Below are positions 53,200-61,787 of a DNA stretch of 64,000 bases, piece by piece. Numbering within the stretch: the first letter of the stretch is position 1; each line of letters starts with the position of its first letter. The notes beneath the pieces were generated by a model. It searched no databases. It had not been told where the DNA came from and worked only from the letters and a program-made list of their open reading frames with translations. The position numbers were made by a program, and so were the translations under genes. The DNA comes from Pseudoflavonifractor sp. MSJ-37 (GTDB taxonomy: Bacteria > Bacillota > Clostridia > Oscillospirales > Oscillospiraceae). Where the stretch lies: NCBI RefSeq assembly GCF_018917965.1, contig NZ_JAHLPP010000001.1:868001-932000 (forward strand). The letters run 5' to 3'.

Positions 53200-53787
53200 T
53201 TATTTGTTGTCGCTGGTGATGACCTTGTCGATCAGGCCATAGGCCACGGCCTCGTCGGCAGACATGAAGTTGTCACGCTCGCAGTCGGCGGTCACTACCT
53301 CGATGGGCTTGCCGGTGTTATCGGCAAGGATGCGGTTCAGGCGCTTCTTGATGATCTCCAGGCGCTTGAGATGGATGGCCATATCAGTCACCTGTCCCTG
53401 AGTACCCGCGGAGGGCTGATGGATCATGATCTCCGCATTGGGCAGGGCGAAGCGCTTGCCCTTCGTGCCGGAGGACAGCAGGAACGCGCCCATGCTGGCT
53501 GCCATGCCCACGCAGATGGTGGATACGTCGCATTTCACGTACTGCATGGTGTCATAGATCGCCATGCCATCCGTGACGGACCCGCCGGGGCTGTTGATGT
53601 AGAACTGGATATCCTTGTCCGGATCCTGCGCCTCCAGATAGAGCATCTGGGCCACGACCAGACTGGCGGTGGTGGCATTGACCTCTTCCCCCAGGAAGAT
53701 GATGCGGTCGTTCAGCAGGCGGGAAAAGATATCATAGGACCGCTCGCCACGGTTGGTCTGCTCTACGACGTAGGGAACTAAGCTCAT
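53200..53787 (-). CDS. clpP: ATP-dependent Clp protease proteolytic subunit
   Basis: This 195-residue serine peptidase forms the ClpXP core. The catalytic triad is seen in [14 protein letters not shown] (Ser about 97), MIHQPSAG (His about 122) and [11 protein letters not shown] (Asp about 171). I use the ATG at 53787 with AAGGAG upstream, giving the family length; the open frame to 54114 runs across the tig terminator and into tig and is not coding. No CtsR box was seen by eye. Confidence 0.97.
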   Translation of the reverse strand: MSLVPYVVEQTNRGERSYDIFSRLLNDRIIFLGEEVNATTASLVVAQMLYLEAQDPDKDIQFYINSPGGSVTDGMAIYDTMQYVKCDVSTICVGMAASMGAFLLSSGTKGKRFALPNAEIMIHQPSAGTQGQVTDMAIHLKRLEIIKKRLNRILADNTGKPIEVVTADCERDNFMSADEAVAYGLIDKVITSDNK

Positions 53788-53892
53788 ATCTCGGTACTCC
53801 TTTTCTTCCGGTCGGCACGTCCGGCCTTCCTTCTCCGGGCCGGAGGCACTCACACACAGAGTATACCCACCGGCCTGTCGGATCATACCAAA

Positions 53893-53931
53893 AAGAGTGG
53901 GAGGGCGGAAAGGTCCTATCTTCCCGCCCTC
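53893..53931 (-). terminator. terminator after tig
   Basis: GAGGGCGG (53901-53908) pairs with CCGCCCTC (53924-53931), followed on the minus strand by CCACTCTTTTTGG. A TATACT -10-like box at 53860-53865 downstream may start clpP transcription. Confidence 0.7.
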
Positions 53932-53947
53932 GCGCGGCAGAAGGCTA

Positions 53948-55357
53948 TCAGCCCTCAGTCTTCTCCTCGGTCTTCTCCTCCGCCTTCTTCGTGGTCTTGC
54001 GGGTGCGCTTAGGCTTCTCCTCGCCCTCAGCGGCGTCGCCCTCGGCCTTCTTCTTGGCGGGAGCCTTCTTCTTCGCGGGAGCCTTGCCAGCCTTGGCGTT
54101 GTCGAACACCACATGGGCGGCCTTCTGACGGCAGATGTCCTTCTTCAGGTCGTCGATGATGAGCGCCTTGCGGAGATCCTCCTCACCCATCTTGTACTGC
54201 TCAGCCAGACGCTTGATCTCAGCGTCCACATCCTCGTCAGAAGCCTCGATCTTCTCGGCCTCCACGATGGCGCTCAGGGCCAGATCGCTCTGGACCTGCT
54301 TCAGGGCGCTGTCTTTGGCCTGAGCCTTCATCTGGTCCACGGTCATGCCCATCATGGCCAGATACTGCTCGAAGGCGATGCCCTGAGCGGTGATCCGCTG
54401 GGCGTAGTTGTTGACCAGCTTCTCGGCCTCATAGTCCACCATGGCATCGGGGATCTCCACGTCCATGTTGTTGATGACCTGCTCGATCAGCGCATTCTCG
54501 TAGGCGTTCTGGGCAGACTCCTCGCGGCGGGCCTTCAGCTTCTCGCCCAGGTCCTTCTTCAGGTCGGCCAGAGTGTCGAACTCGGACACGTCCTTGGCGA
54601 ACTCGTCATCGATGGCGGGGACCTGCTTCTCCTTGACCTCGTGGACTTTGGCCTTGAACACCACGGGGGCGCCGGCCAGCTCCTTGGCCTGATAGTCCTC
54701 AGGGAAGGTCACGTTCAGATCCTTCTCGTCGCCAGCCTTGGTGCCGACCAACTGATCCTCGAAGCCGGGGATGAAGGTCTTGGAGCCCAGCTCCAGGCTG
54801 AAGCCCTCAGCCTTGCCGCCCTCGAAGGGCACACCGTCCTTGAAGCCCTCGAAGTCGATGACGACGGTGTCGCCCATCTTGGCCTCACGCTCCACGGTCA
54901 CAGCGCGGGTGGCGCGGTCGATGTAGGGCTTGAGCTCGTTCTCGATGTCCTCATCGGTGACGGTGACCGCCTCCTTCTCCGCGGTCAGGCCCTTGTACTC
55001 GCCCAGCTTGACCTCAGGACGCACAGTGACCTTCGCCTTGAAGGTGAAGCCGTCCTTGCCGACCTCCTGGATCTCGACCTGAGGCCAAGCCACGACATCC
55101 AGCTTCTCCTGCTCGATGGCCTTGGTGTAGGCATCGGGATAAATCTCGTTGATGGCATCTTCGTAGAAGACACCGGAGCCGTACATGCCCTCGATGATCT
55201 TGCGGGATGCATGGCCCTTGCGGAAGCCGGGGACGCTGATCTTGCCCTTCTGCTTCTTATAGACCTTCTCGATAGCGGCCTCGAACTCGTCGTGGCCCAC
55301 CTCGATGGTCAGCTCGACCATGCTCTTATCCTGCTTCTCGACATTCTTTACATTCAT
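53948..55357 (-). CDS. tig: trigger factor with extended Lys/Ala-rich tail
   Basis: The ribosome-bound chaperone/prolyl isomerase. The 469-residue product has the ribosome-binding signature [12 protein letters not shown] (about 42-53), an FKBP-type PPIase domain (about 150-245) and the helical chaperone domain. The last 45 residues are a low-complexity tail of Lys, Ala, Pro, Glu and Thr with repeated APAKKK units, absent from typical trigger factors of about 430 residues. The ATG at 55357 follows AGGAGG; the frame from 55423 is too long. Confidence 0.95.
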   Translation of the reverse strand: MNVKNVEKQDKSMVELTIEVGHDEFEAAIEKVYKKQKGKISVPGFRKGHASRKIIEGMYGSGVFYEDAINEIYPDAYTKAIEQEKLDVVAWPQVEIQEVGKDGFTFKAKVTVRPEVKLGEYKGLTAEKEAVTVTDEDIENELKPYIDRATRAVTVEREAKMGDTVVIDFEGFKDGVPFEGGKAEGFSLELGSKTFIPGFEDQLVGTKAGDEKDLNVTFPEDYQAKELAGAPVVFKAKVHEVKEKQVPAIDDEFAKDVSEFDTLADLKKDLGEKLKARREESAQNAYENALIEQVINNMDVEIPDAMVDYEAEKLVNNYAQRITAQGIAFEQYLAMMGMTVDQMKAQAKDSALKQVQSDLALSAIVEAEKIEASDEDVDAEIKRLAEQYKMGEEDLRKALIIDDLKKDICRQKAAHVVFDNAKAGKAPAKKKAPAKKKAEGDAAEGEEKPKRTRKTTKKAEEKTEEKTEG

Positions 55358-55433
55358 GCTGTTACTTCCTCCTATCGACTGCGGGGCAGTCAGATCTGCT
55401 GCTACCGGCAGTCTCTTTTGCACTATCTGTTTG

Positions 55434-55462
55434 ATTGTACCAGAGATCCAGACAGATTTCCA
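55434..55462 (-). promoter_or_regulatory. sigma-A promoter of tig
   Basis: -35 TGGAAA (55457-55462), 17-base spacer, -10 TACAAT (55434-55439), leader about 70 bases. Confidence 0.65.
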
Positions 55463-55500
55463 GTCTTATTTCAAAAATATTTCCACAGAATGCTTCTTTT

Positions 55501-56187
55501 TCAGTCGCAGATCCGGTAGGGACGGAATTGGAGATAGTCCGCGGCCACCAAATGATACTCCACAGAGCCATTCCGTCCCTCCACCGCCAAGCGGTGGCTC
55601 CCGCCATGGAGATGACCGTAGAAGCACTGCTCCACACCATACTGCTCCATCAGCGCGATGATCTCCGGACAGGTATAGCCCTGATACCGGGGCGGGTAGT
55701 GGAGGAAGCAGAGCTTCCGTCTCTCCCCCGCCGCCTTCAGAGAGGCTTCCAGCCGGATCAGCTCCCGCCGAAAGACCTTCTCGTCATGGCCGCCGGCGTC
55801 CTCCTCATAGAACCAGCCTCTGGTCCCGCAGAGGGCGAAGCCGCCATACTCATAGGCGTTGTTGTGGAGCATATGCAGAGTAGAAAAGCCGTGCTCCGCC
55901 CAGAAACGCTCCATCTTGGCCGCGCTGTTCCACCAGTAATCGTGGTTCCCCTTGAGGATCAGTTTGCGGCCCGGGAATGCGTCCAGGAAAGCGAAGTCAG
56001 CCTCCGCCTGCTCCAGGCTCATGCCCCAGGAGATATCACCGCAGAGGACGAGGGTGTCCTCCTCCCGCAGGACGCTCAGTCCCTCTCGGAGCTTGTCTAC
56101 ATATCCGGTCCAAGCGCCTCCGAAGACGTCCATGGGTTTGTTGACGGTCAGGGACAGGTGCGTGTCCCCCAATGCGTACAATGCCAC
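55501..56187 (-). CDS. metallophosphoesterase
   Basis: A 228-residue calcineurin-like phosphoesterase. Metal-site motifs are GDTHLS (about 7-12), GDISWG (about 50-55), GNHDYW (about 80-85), and GHLHGG near residue 196. The family includes small cytosolic phosphohydrolases of unknown substrate. It follows thrC by 24 bases and may be its last co-transcribed gene. Confidence 0.88.
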   Translation of the reverse strand: MALYALGDTHLSLTVNKPMDVFGGAWTGYVDKLREGLSVLREEDTLVLCGDISWGMSLEQAEADFAFLDAFPGRKLILKGNHDYWWNSAAKMERFWAEHGFSTLHMLHNNAYEYGGFALCGTRGWFYEEDAGGHDEKVFRRELIRLEASLKAAGERRKLCFLHYPPRYQGYTCPEIIALMEQYGVEQCFYGHLHGGSHRLAVEGRNGSVEYHLVAADYLQFRPYRICD

Positions 56188-56211
56188 GCATCCACCCGCT
56201 TTCCGGCCGGA

Positions 56212-57699
56212 TCAGGACAGAAAGTCCAGGACGGTCTTTTCCATATCCGCCGGAGTGCTGAGCAGCGGCGCATGGCTCTTCAGGTGCTCCAGACCGGCCA
56301 GAGGCGCGGGCGCCGCTACGCCGGTCTTGGCGGCCAACTGGGCGATCACGTCGGTGCCCTGAGCGATGTCCTGTTCCCCCAGCGCGGTGAGTACATCGGA
56401 ACAGAACTTGAAGGGGCTGGCAGTGGACACCACCAGCGTCGGGGTGTCGTCCCCGGTCTTCTCCCGGTACTCCTCCAGCACATGGAACGCCACAGCGGTA
56501 TGAGGGTCGGTCAGATAGCTCTTCTCGTTCCACAGCTTAGCGATCATGGCCCGGGTCTGATCATCGTCGCAGAAGCCGGCAGAGAAGTTCTCCTGGAAAC
56601 GGGCCCGCACGGAGTCGCTGACCTCATAGCGGCCCTGTCCGGCCAACTGCTCCATATAGCTGCGGACCTCCGCATCACTGCGGCCGGTGAACTCGAAGAT
56701 CATCCGCTCCAGATTGGAGGAGATCAGGATGTCCATAGAGGGCGAGATCGTATTGTAGAAGGTCCGGTTCCGGTCATAGATGCCGGTCCGGATGAAGTCT
56801 GTGAGGACCTTATTCTGATTGGAGGCGCAGATGAAGCGTCCCAGAGGCACGCCCATCTCCCGCGCATAGAAGGCGGCCAGGATGTCACCGAAGTTGCCGG
56901 TGGGGACGCAGACATTGACCTTCTGTCCGGGTTGGATCTTCTCGTCCCGGAGCAGGTCACAATAGGCGGAGACATAGTAGACCACCTGCGGGAGCACCCG
57001 GCCCCAGTTGATGGAATTGGCGGAAGAGAAGAAATATCCCCGCTCAGCCAGCGTCTCCCGCAGTTCTTCATCAGAGAAGAGACGCTTCACACCGGACTGG
57101 GCATCATCGAAGTTGCCCTCCACAGCGCAGACACCGATGTTCTTGCCCTGCTGGGTGAGCATCTGGAGCTCCTGGATCGCGGAGACGCCGCCATGGGGGT
57201 AGAACACCAGGATACGGGTCTTGTCTACATCCCGGAAGCCCTCCAGAGCGGCCTTTCCGGTGTCGCCGGAGGTCGCCACCAGGATGCAGGCGGTCTTCTC
57301 CTCCGCGTTCTTGGTCAGGGAACCCACCAGGAGATGGGGCAGCATCTGGAGCGCCATATCCTTAAAGGCACAGGTGGGGCCATGCCACAGCTCCAGACAG
57401 TAGGTGCCGTCGTCCACCTGACGGACCGGAGCGACCTCCTTCACATCGAACTTGTTGTCGCCATAGGCCCGCTTGGCATAGGCCGTCAGTTCAGAGACCG
57501 TGAAATCGTCCAGGAAAGGCTTCATCACATAGACTGCCCGCTGCTGATAGGACATATCGCGCATGGTCTCCAGCGCATTGCCGGAGAGCTTGGGGAACAC
57601 CTCAGGGGTGAACAGTCCGCCGTCCCGGGAGAGTCCCTGAGCGATGGCTTCCGCGGCAAGCTTCTTGGTGCCCTTGTTTCTCGTGCTTACATAGTACAT
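56212..57699 (-). CDS. thrC: threonine synthase
   Basis: ThrC converts O-phosphohomoserine to threonine with PLP. The 495-residue length fits the long (fungal/E. coli-like) type. The N-terminal YYVSTRNKG opens the protein. The Schiff-base lysine lies in PTCAFKDMALQ (about 110-120), and the phosphate-binding loop is VATSGDTGKAAL. Its start overlaps the M19 dipeptidase gene by 13 bases. No other threonine-pathway gene is nearby. Confidence 0.95.
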   Translation of the reverse strand: MYYVSTRNKGTKKLAAEAIAQGLSRDGGLFTPEVFPKLSGNALETMRDMSYQQRAVYVMKPFLDDFTVSELTAYAKRAYGDNKFDVKEVAPVRQVDDGTYCLELWHGPTCAFKDMALQMLPHLLVGSLTKNAEEKTACILVATSGDTGKAALEGFRDVDKTRILVFYPHGGVSAIQELQMLTQQGKNIGVCAVEGNFDDAQSGVKRLFSDEELRETLAERGYFFSSANSINWGRVLPQVVYYVSAYCDLLRDEKIQPGQKVNVCVPTGNFGDILAAFYAREMGVPLGRFICASNQNKVLTDFIRTGIYDRNRTFYNTISPSMDILISSNLERMIFEFTGRSDAEVRSYMEQLAGQGRYEVSDSVRARFQENFSAGFCDDDQTRAMIAKLWNEKSYLTDPHTAVAFHVLEEYREKTGDDTPTLVVSTASPFKFCSDVLTALGEQDIAQGTDVIAQLAAKTGVAAPAPLAGLEHLKSHAPLLSTPADMEKTVLDFLS

Positions 57700-58631
57700 A
57701 CTTCGTTCACTACCCTCATCATGTTGTCGAAGAAGATGGCGTGGACCAGATCTTCCTTATAATTCTTCTGCAGCATCCGGTCATAGATCTTGCTCATGTC
57801 CTGGATCCCGTCGATCCCATCGGGCATCTCATCGTAACAGCCGTCCAAGTCGCCGCCCATGCATACGTTCTTCTCACCGCCTAGGGACAGGAAGTGGTCG
57901 ATATGGGCCACCACGGTGTCTACCGTCGTGGGTTCGCCCAGGAAGGTACGGTACATGTTGATGCCAGCCACGCCGTTGTGGCGCATGATCTCACGGAACA
58001 TATCGTCTGTCAGGTTCCGTACGTGATCGCACAGGGTCCGGGAGCAGGAGTGGCTCGCCATGAAAGGGCCCTCCACCAGCTCCGCCACGTCCCAGAAGCC
58101 CGGATCAGACATATGGGACACGTCCACCAGCATATGGAGCTCGGTCATCTTCTTCACGAACGCCTTGCCCTCAGCAGTAAGGCCCTTGTCCACCTCATCC
58201 TCTGTAGTGCCGCAGAGGATGTTGGCCGCGTTCCAGACGGGGTTGATGGCGCGCACGCCCATCTCCCACGCCTCCTGGAGCCCATCCAGTGTGCAGTCGA
58301 TCAGGTCCGCGCCCTCAATGGACAGGAAGGCTGCCCGCTTGCCGGCGGTAAAGGCCGCCTGTGCCTCCTTTCCCGTCCGGCACTGGACGATCCGGTCTTT
58401 GTTGAGCGCCATCTCCCGCTGGAAGATGGCGTGCTCTGCTCGGAACACGTCCCGCCGGGTGACCCCGGGCTTGAGCACCTCGTCCGCGAAGAGCGCGAAG
58501 AACTGCCCCCACTTCCCGATGTACTCCGCCCGGGTCAGGTCCTGATTGCCGAAATTCTCCTTGATGCCGTATCCGTAACGGTAGCACCGGGTCATCGTGT
58601 CACAGTGTCCGTCGAACAGATCCATACCCAT
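57687..58631 (-). CDS. membrane dipeptidase (peptidase M19, renal dipeptidase-like)
   Basis: A 314-residue zinc dipeptidase. The first metal motif is DGHCDT (about 7-12), the bridging Glu is in LSIEGADLID (about 102-111), and HMSDPGFWD, then ASHSCSRTL, provide His ligands. The family acts on dipeptides including those with D-residues. No signal peptide is visible, so it is probably cytosolic. Two Met codons (58631, 58625) are possible starts; GGAGG precedes the first. Confidence 0.9.
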   Translation of the reverse strand: MGMDLFDGHCDTMTRCYRYGYGIKENFGNQDLTRAEYIGKWGQFFALFADEVLKPGVTRRDVFRAEHAIFQREMALNKDRIVQCRTGKEAQAAFTAGKRAAFLSIEGADLIDCTLDGLQEAWEMGVRAINPVWNAANILCGTTEDEVDKGLTAEGKAFVKKMTELHMLVDVSHMSDPGFWDVAELVEGPFMASHSCSRTLCDHVRNLTDDMFREIMRHNGVAGINMYRTFLGEPTTVDTVVAHIDHFLSLGGEKNVCMGGDLDGCYDEMPDGIDGIQDMSKIYDRMLQKNYKEDLVHAIFFDNMMRVVNEVCTM

Positions 58632-58673
58632 TCCACTTTTTCCTCCTCGATGCGCCCCATGCGGCCAGTCCGC

Positions 58674-59042
58674 TCAGAACGCATCCTCGATATAGATGAT
58701 GGAAGCAGTCTCCCGCTCCATGCCGTGGGGCGCATACACCTCCGCCACATCGAACCGGGGCTGTTTCTCCGTCGGATGCTCGCTCAAATAGAGCTCCGCT
58801 GTGGTCCTCAGGCGGGCCTGCTTCCGCCGGTCCACCGCCTCCAGGCCGGAAGCGGTCCCGCCGCCCCCACGAAGCTTCACCTCTACGAAGCGCAGGAACG
58901 TCTCGTCCTCCGCGATGAGGTCGATCTCGCCCCAGCGGCACCGCCATCGCTCTGCGAGGATGACGGCCCCCTGCCTGCGCAGCCAGTCCGCCGTCACCGC
59001 TTCGCCCCAGCGGCCCTTCTCATCCCGGGTCCCGCCGCTCAT
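58674..59042 (-). CDS. YraN family protein (UPF0102)
   Basis: A 122-residue protein with the restriction-endonuclease-like pattern of YraN: GEAVTADWLRRQGAVILAERWR, then GEIDLIAEDE, and RFVEVKLRGGG. A nuclease role in recombination is proposed for the family but unproven. It overlaps rnhB by 4 bases, the common rnhB-yraN arrangement. Confidence 0.9.
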   Translation of the reverse strand: MSGGTRDEKGRWGEAVTADWLRRQGAVILAERWRCRWGEIDLIAEDETFLRFVEVKLRGGGGTASGLEAVDRRKQARLRTTAELYLSEHPTEKQPRFDVAEVYAPHGMERETASIIYIEDAF

Positions 59043-59656
59043 AGGTGTTTCAGGAAGGTCCGGCGATGGATGGGACAGGGGCCATGCTCCCGCAGGAGCT
59101 CATAGTGCCGCTTGGTACCGTAGCCCTTGTGCTTCTCGAACTCATACTCCGGCCACGTTTCCGCCGCTTGGATCATCCAGCGGTCCCGGCTCACTTTGGC
59201 CAGGATGGAAGCCGCCGCGATGCTGGCGCTGAGACCATCCCCGTGGACCACCGTCTGATGCGGCGTCGTGATGGCGGCGCTCCTCCCCTTGTCCCGGTTT
59301 CCATCGATGAGGGTAAATCCGGGAGCAGGGTCCAACTGGTCGATGGCCAACTGCATGGCCTTCATCCGGGCGCTGAGGATGTCGGTGGCGTCGATCTCCG
59401 CCGCGTCTACCGAAGCCACGGCCCATGCCAGCGCCTGTGACCGGATGACATCGAAGAGGGCGTCCCGCTTCTTGGCGGTGAGCTTTTTGGAGTCATCCAG
59501 ACCGGGGATCGTCAGCCCGTCGGGCAGGATCACTGCGGCGGCATAGACCGGACCGGCCAGAGGGCCGGCTCCCGCCTCATCACAGCCGCAGATCCGCACA
59601 TGCCCCTGTGCCCGGAGTGCCCGCTCGATAGCCCACAGATCAGTCTGCTCTGTCAT
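59039..59656 (-). CDS. rnhB: ribonuclease HII
   Basis: RNase HII removes ribonucleotides embedded in DNA. The 205-residue product has the catalytic CDEAGAGPLAGPV motif (about 24-36), followed by DDSKKLTAKKRD, and the third and fourth Asp in LIDGNRDKG and ASILAKVSRDRWM. It overlaps rbgA by 17 bases; rbgA-rnhB is the Bacillus order. Confidence 0.96.
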   Translation of the reverse strand: MTEQTDLWAIERALRAQGHVRICGCDEAGAGPLAGPVYAAAVILPDGLTIPGLDDSKKLTAKKRDALFDVIRSQALAWAVASVDAAEIDATDILSARMKAMQLAIDQLDPAPGFTLIDGNRDKGRSAAITTPHQTVVHGDGLSASIAAASILAKVSRDRWMIQAAETWPEYEFEKHKGYGTKRHYELLREHGPCPIHRRTFLKHL

Positions 59657-60545
59657 CGAGCGCCTCCGTACCGCCTTCTTCCGACCTAGTCAGATCCTCA
59701 AGCCCCTCCAGCGTGAAGCGGCCCAGCTTGCCGCCCCGATACTCATCCAGCAGGATCTTGGCCATCCGCTCCGTGTCCGGCTCACCACCGGAGATCAGGA
59801 AGCCCCGCTTGCGGGCGGCCCGTTCCAGCAATTCCCAGCCCTGGGCGTCAGGGTCGGCCTGGATCTTGTACCGGCCCAATGCCTCCGGATAACGATGGTT
59901 GAGCAGATCCATGAAATGGCAGGCCAAAGTCTCGATATCCATGATCTCATCTTTCACCGCACCAGTGAAGGCAAGGTTCAGTCCAACGGACTGATCCTCA
60001 AACTTGGGCCAGAGGATGCCTGGGGTGTCCAGCAGGTCCATGGAGGCATCCACTGCCACCCACTGCTTGCCGCGGGTGACGCCGGGACGGTCGCCTGCCT
60101 TGGCAGACTTCCGTTTGGCCACCTGGTTGATAAAGGTGGACTTGCCTACATTGGGCACGCCTACGATCATGGCGCGGATCGGCCGCCCTACCTGACCCTT
60201 GGCCTTCCACTGCTCCAGCTTATCCTTCAGAGCGGTCCTGGCGGCCGCAGAGAACTGGCTGACGCCCTTTCCGTCCTTGGCGCTGGTCTCCAACACCGTA
60301 TAGCCCTGGGCCCGGAACCAGTCTCCCCACATCTTGTTCATGGCGGGGTCGGCCTGGTCGGCCCGGTTGAGGATGATGATGCGGGGCTTGCTCCCCACCA
60401 GATCGTCGATGTCCGGGTTCCGGCTGGATACCGGGATACGGGCGTCCACGATCTCTGCCACCAGGTCCACATATTTCAGGTTCTCGCCGATCATGCGGCG
60501 GGTCTTGGTCATATGGCCCGGATACCATTGTATATTGATGGCCAT
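59640..60545 (-). CDS. rbgA: ribosome biogenesis GTPase RbgA (YlqF)
   Basis: A 301-residue circularly permuted GTPase needed for late 50S assembly. NRADQAD (G4) comes first, then GVPNVGKSTFIN (G1) and the DTPGILWPK switch (G3), with a C-terminal helical domain. The protein begins INIQWYPGHMTK, the family signature. I use the ATG at 60545 following AAGGGAG; the frame from 60581 covers the promoter region. It follows rplS after a strong terminator and has its own -10-like TATAAT at 60571-60576. Confidence 0.95.
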   Translation of the reverse strand: MAINIQWYPGHMTKTRRMIGENLKYVDLVAEIVDARIPVSSRNPDIDDLVGSKPRIIILNRADQADPAMNKMWGDWFRAQGYTVLETSAKDGKGVSQFSAAARTALKDKLEQWKAKGQVGRPIRAMIVGVPNVGKSTFINQVAKRKSAKAGDRPGVTRGKQWVAVDASMDLLDTPGILWPKFEDQSVGLNLAFTGAVKDEIMDIETLACHFMDLLNHRYPEALGRYKIQADPDAQGWELLERAARKRGFLISGGEPDTERMAKILLDEYRGGKLGRFTLEGLEDLTRSEEGGTEALDDRAD

Positions 60546-60570
60546 CAACTCCCTTATATACGATTCTATC

Positions 60571-60576
60571 ATTATA
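60571..60576 (-). promoter_or_regulatory. -10 box upstream of rbgA
   Basis: Consensus TATAAT preceded by TGTG on the minus strand. No good -35 at 17 bases (poly-T only). Confidence 0.45.
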
Positions 60577-60663
60577 CACAAGATGGCTGGAGAAAAAAAG
60601 ACCTTTGGCTCAGAATTTCAGATTTTGTCTCTCCCACCGAAAAATGAGGCATCCGGACATGAA

Positions 60664-60693
60664 AAAAACAGGACGGTCTCCCGTCCTGTTTTT
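60664..60693 (-). terminator. strong bidirectional terminator after rplS
   Basis: AAAAACAGGACGG (60664-60676), four-base loop, exact complement at 60681-60693, followed by further Ts on the minus strand. Confidence 0.9.
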
Positions 60694-60728
60694 CCGATCC
60701 CGGGATACCCGGTGATACTGATGCGAAA

Positions 60729-61070
60729 TCAGATGCGCTCCTTGACCTTGGCGGCCTTGCCCACGCGGTCACGCAGGTAGTACAGCTTGGCGCGGCGGAC
60801 CTTGCCCCGACGGACCAGCTCGATCTTCTCCACAGAAGGAGCGTGCAGGGGGAACACCTTCTCCACGCCGACGCCATAGGACACGCGGCGAACAGTGATG
60901 CTCTCCTCGATGCCGCCATGCTTCTTGGCAATGACGGTGCCCTCGAAGACCTGGATACGCTCACGGTTGCCTTCCTTGATGTGCACGTGCACCTTGACGG
61001 TGTCGCCCACATTGGCCACGGGGGCCTCCGTCTTCATCTGCTTCTCGGTAAAAGCCTTCATCAGATCCAT
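60729..61070 (-). CDS. rplS: 50S ribosomal protein L19
   Basis: A 113-residue L19, at the 30S-50S interface. Family segments [19 protein letters not shown] (about 22-40), [28 protein letters not shown] and the [15 protein letters not shown]-terminus are all present. The trmD-rimM-rpsP genes often found upstream are replaced by an M50 protease gene. A structured leader precedes the start. Confidence 0.97.
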   Translation of the reverse strand: MDLMKAFTEKQMKTEAPVANVGDTVKVHVHIKEGNRERIQVFEGTVIAKKHGGIEESITVRRVSYGVGVEKVFPLHAPSVEKIELVRRGKVRRAKLYYLRDRVGKAAKVKERI

Positions 61071-61160
61071 TGATCTTTTCCTCCTCGTTTATAGGCATTC
61101 TTGCGGCCGTTCCACCACGCATCTCTAGCGTGGCACCGCAGAGGAACACCCTTTATTCAG
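61071..61160 (-). ncRNA. candidate L19 autoregulatory leader
   Basis: The roughly 90-base leader of rplS has a hairpin CCACGC/GCGTGG (61115-61120 with 61128-61133) enclosed by an outer TGCGG/CCGCA stem (61102-61106 with 61136-61140). An asymmetric internal loop lies between them. The arrangement fits an r-protein leader that could be bound by L19; no covariance test was possible. Confidence 0.4.
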
Positions 61161-61166
61161 ACCCAA

Positions 61167-61787
61167 TTAGTTTATCATGATCTGCTTCGGAACGCAAGTG
61201 GGAATTTGAGAAAAGTATCCGCTCTGTCTGACCGCCGATAGCAGCAACCAGCTTCCCGTCACGAAGAGAGTCGGATCCCCCGTCCCAGACATGGTCCACA
61301 GGCCGGCGGCGGCCAGGCCTCCTGACGCCAAGAGGGAGACCATCTCCAAGGCCCTTCTCCCCCATCGGCTGGTCAGGCAGGCGGACAAAGCCCGCCATCC
61401 ATCCAGGCCCGCCACCGGCAGGAGATTGAAACAGGAGAGGCTCAGGCTGATGCCAGCCAAGCTCCACCCGCCCGGACTGATCTGGGCCGCCATCGCCGCC
61501 AGCAGGAGGCCGGCGGCCGGACCGGCCAGGGCCGTCAGGATGCGGAACATCCGGCCGTTAGGGCAGCTGGAGGCCAGGCGCATCTCTGCTCCCACACAAG
61601 TCAGGCGCAGGCGGGACACCCGTCCGCCCAGGGCCCAGATCGCCAGCAGATGCCCCAGCTCATGGACCGTGGCGGCCAAGCCCACCCGTAGGAGCAGGCC
61701 ATCCGTGTCCATATAGTAAAGGAAGGCGGCCAACAGGAAGAAGCCTCCGCTGATCTCCACCCGTCCCTTGATATGCTCCGCAGTCAT
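61167..61787 (-). CDS. M50 site-2 protease, SpoIVFB-like
   Basis: A 206-residue membrane zinc protease: HELGH (about 42-46) and NLLPVAGLDG (about 120-129) form the active site across about five hydrophobic segments. Its 5' end overlaps the M23 protein gene by 4 bases. In Bacillus the SpoIVFA (M23-like)/SpoIVFB (M50) pair processes pro-sigma-K, so the same role is inferred, though this protein is shorter than Bacillus SpoIVFB (about 288) and lacks its CBS domain. The rplS promoter lies in its last codons. Confidence 0.8.
   Translation of the reverse strand: MTAEHIKGRVEISGGFFLLAAFLYYMDTDGLLLRVGLAATVHELGHLLAIWALGGRVSRLRLTCVGAEMRLASSCPNGRMFRILTALAGPAAGLLLAAMAAQISPGGWSLAGISLSLSCFNLLPVAGLDGWRALSACLTSRWGRRALEMVSLLASGGLAAAGLWTMSGTGDPTLFVTGSWLLLSAVRQSGYFSQIPTCVPKQIMIN
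61169..61197 (-). promoter_or_regulatory. sigma-A promoter of rplS
   Basis: -35 TTGCGT (61192-61197), 17-base spacer, -10 TAAACT (61169-61174), lying within the 3' end of the M50 gene. Confidence 0.6.

Noticed and set aside
53788-54114. N-terminal extension of the clpP frame
   Set aside because: Arg/Pro-rich out-of-frame reading of the tig end and its terminator; the true ClpP start has a good ribosome-binding site at the family length.
53897-55519. 540-codon plus-strand frame opposite tig
   Set aside because: Leu/Val-rich shadow of the Lys/Glu-rich trigger factor codons.
55435-57762. Very long plus-strand open frame opposite thrC and the phosphoesterase
   Set aside because: It mirrors the strongly GC-biased third codon positions of real minus-strand genes, has no ribosome-binding site and no family match.
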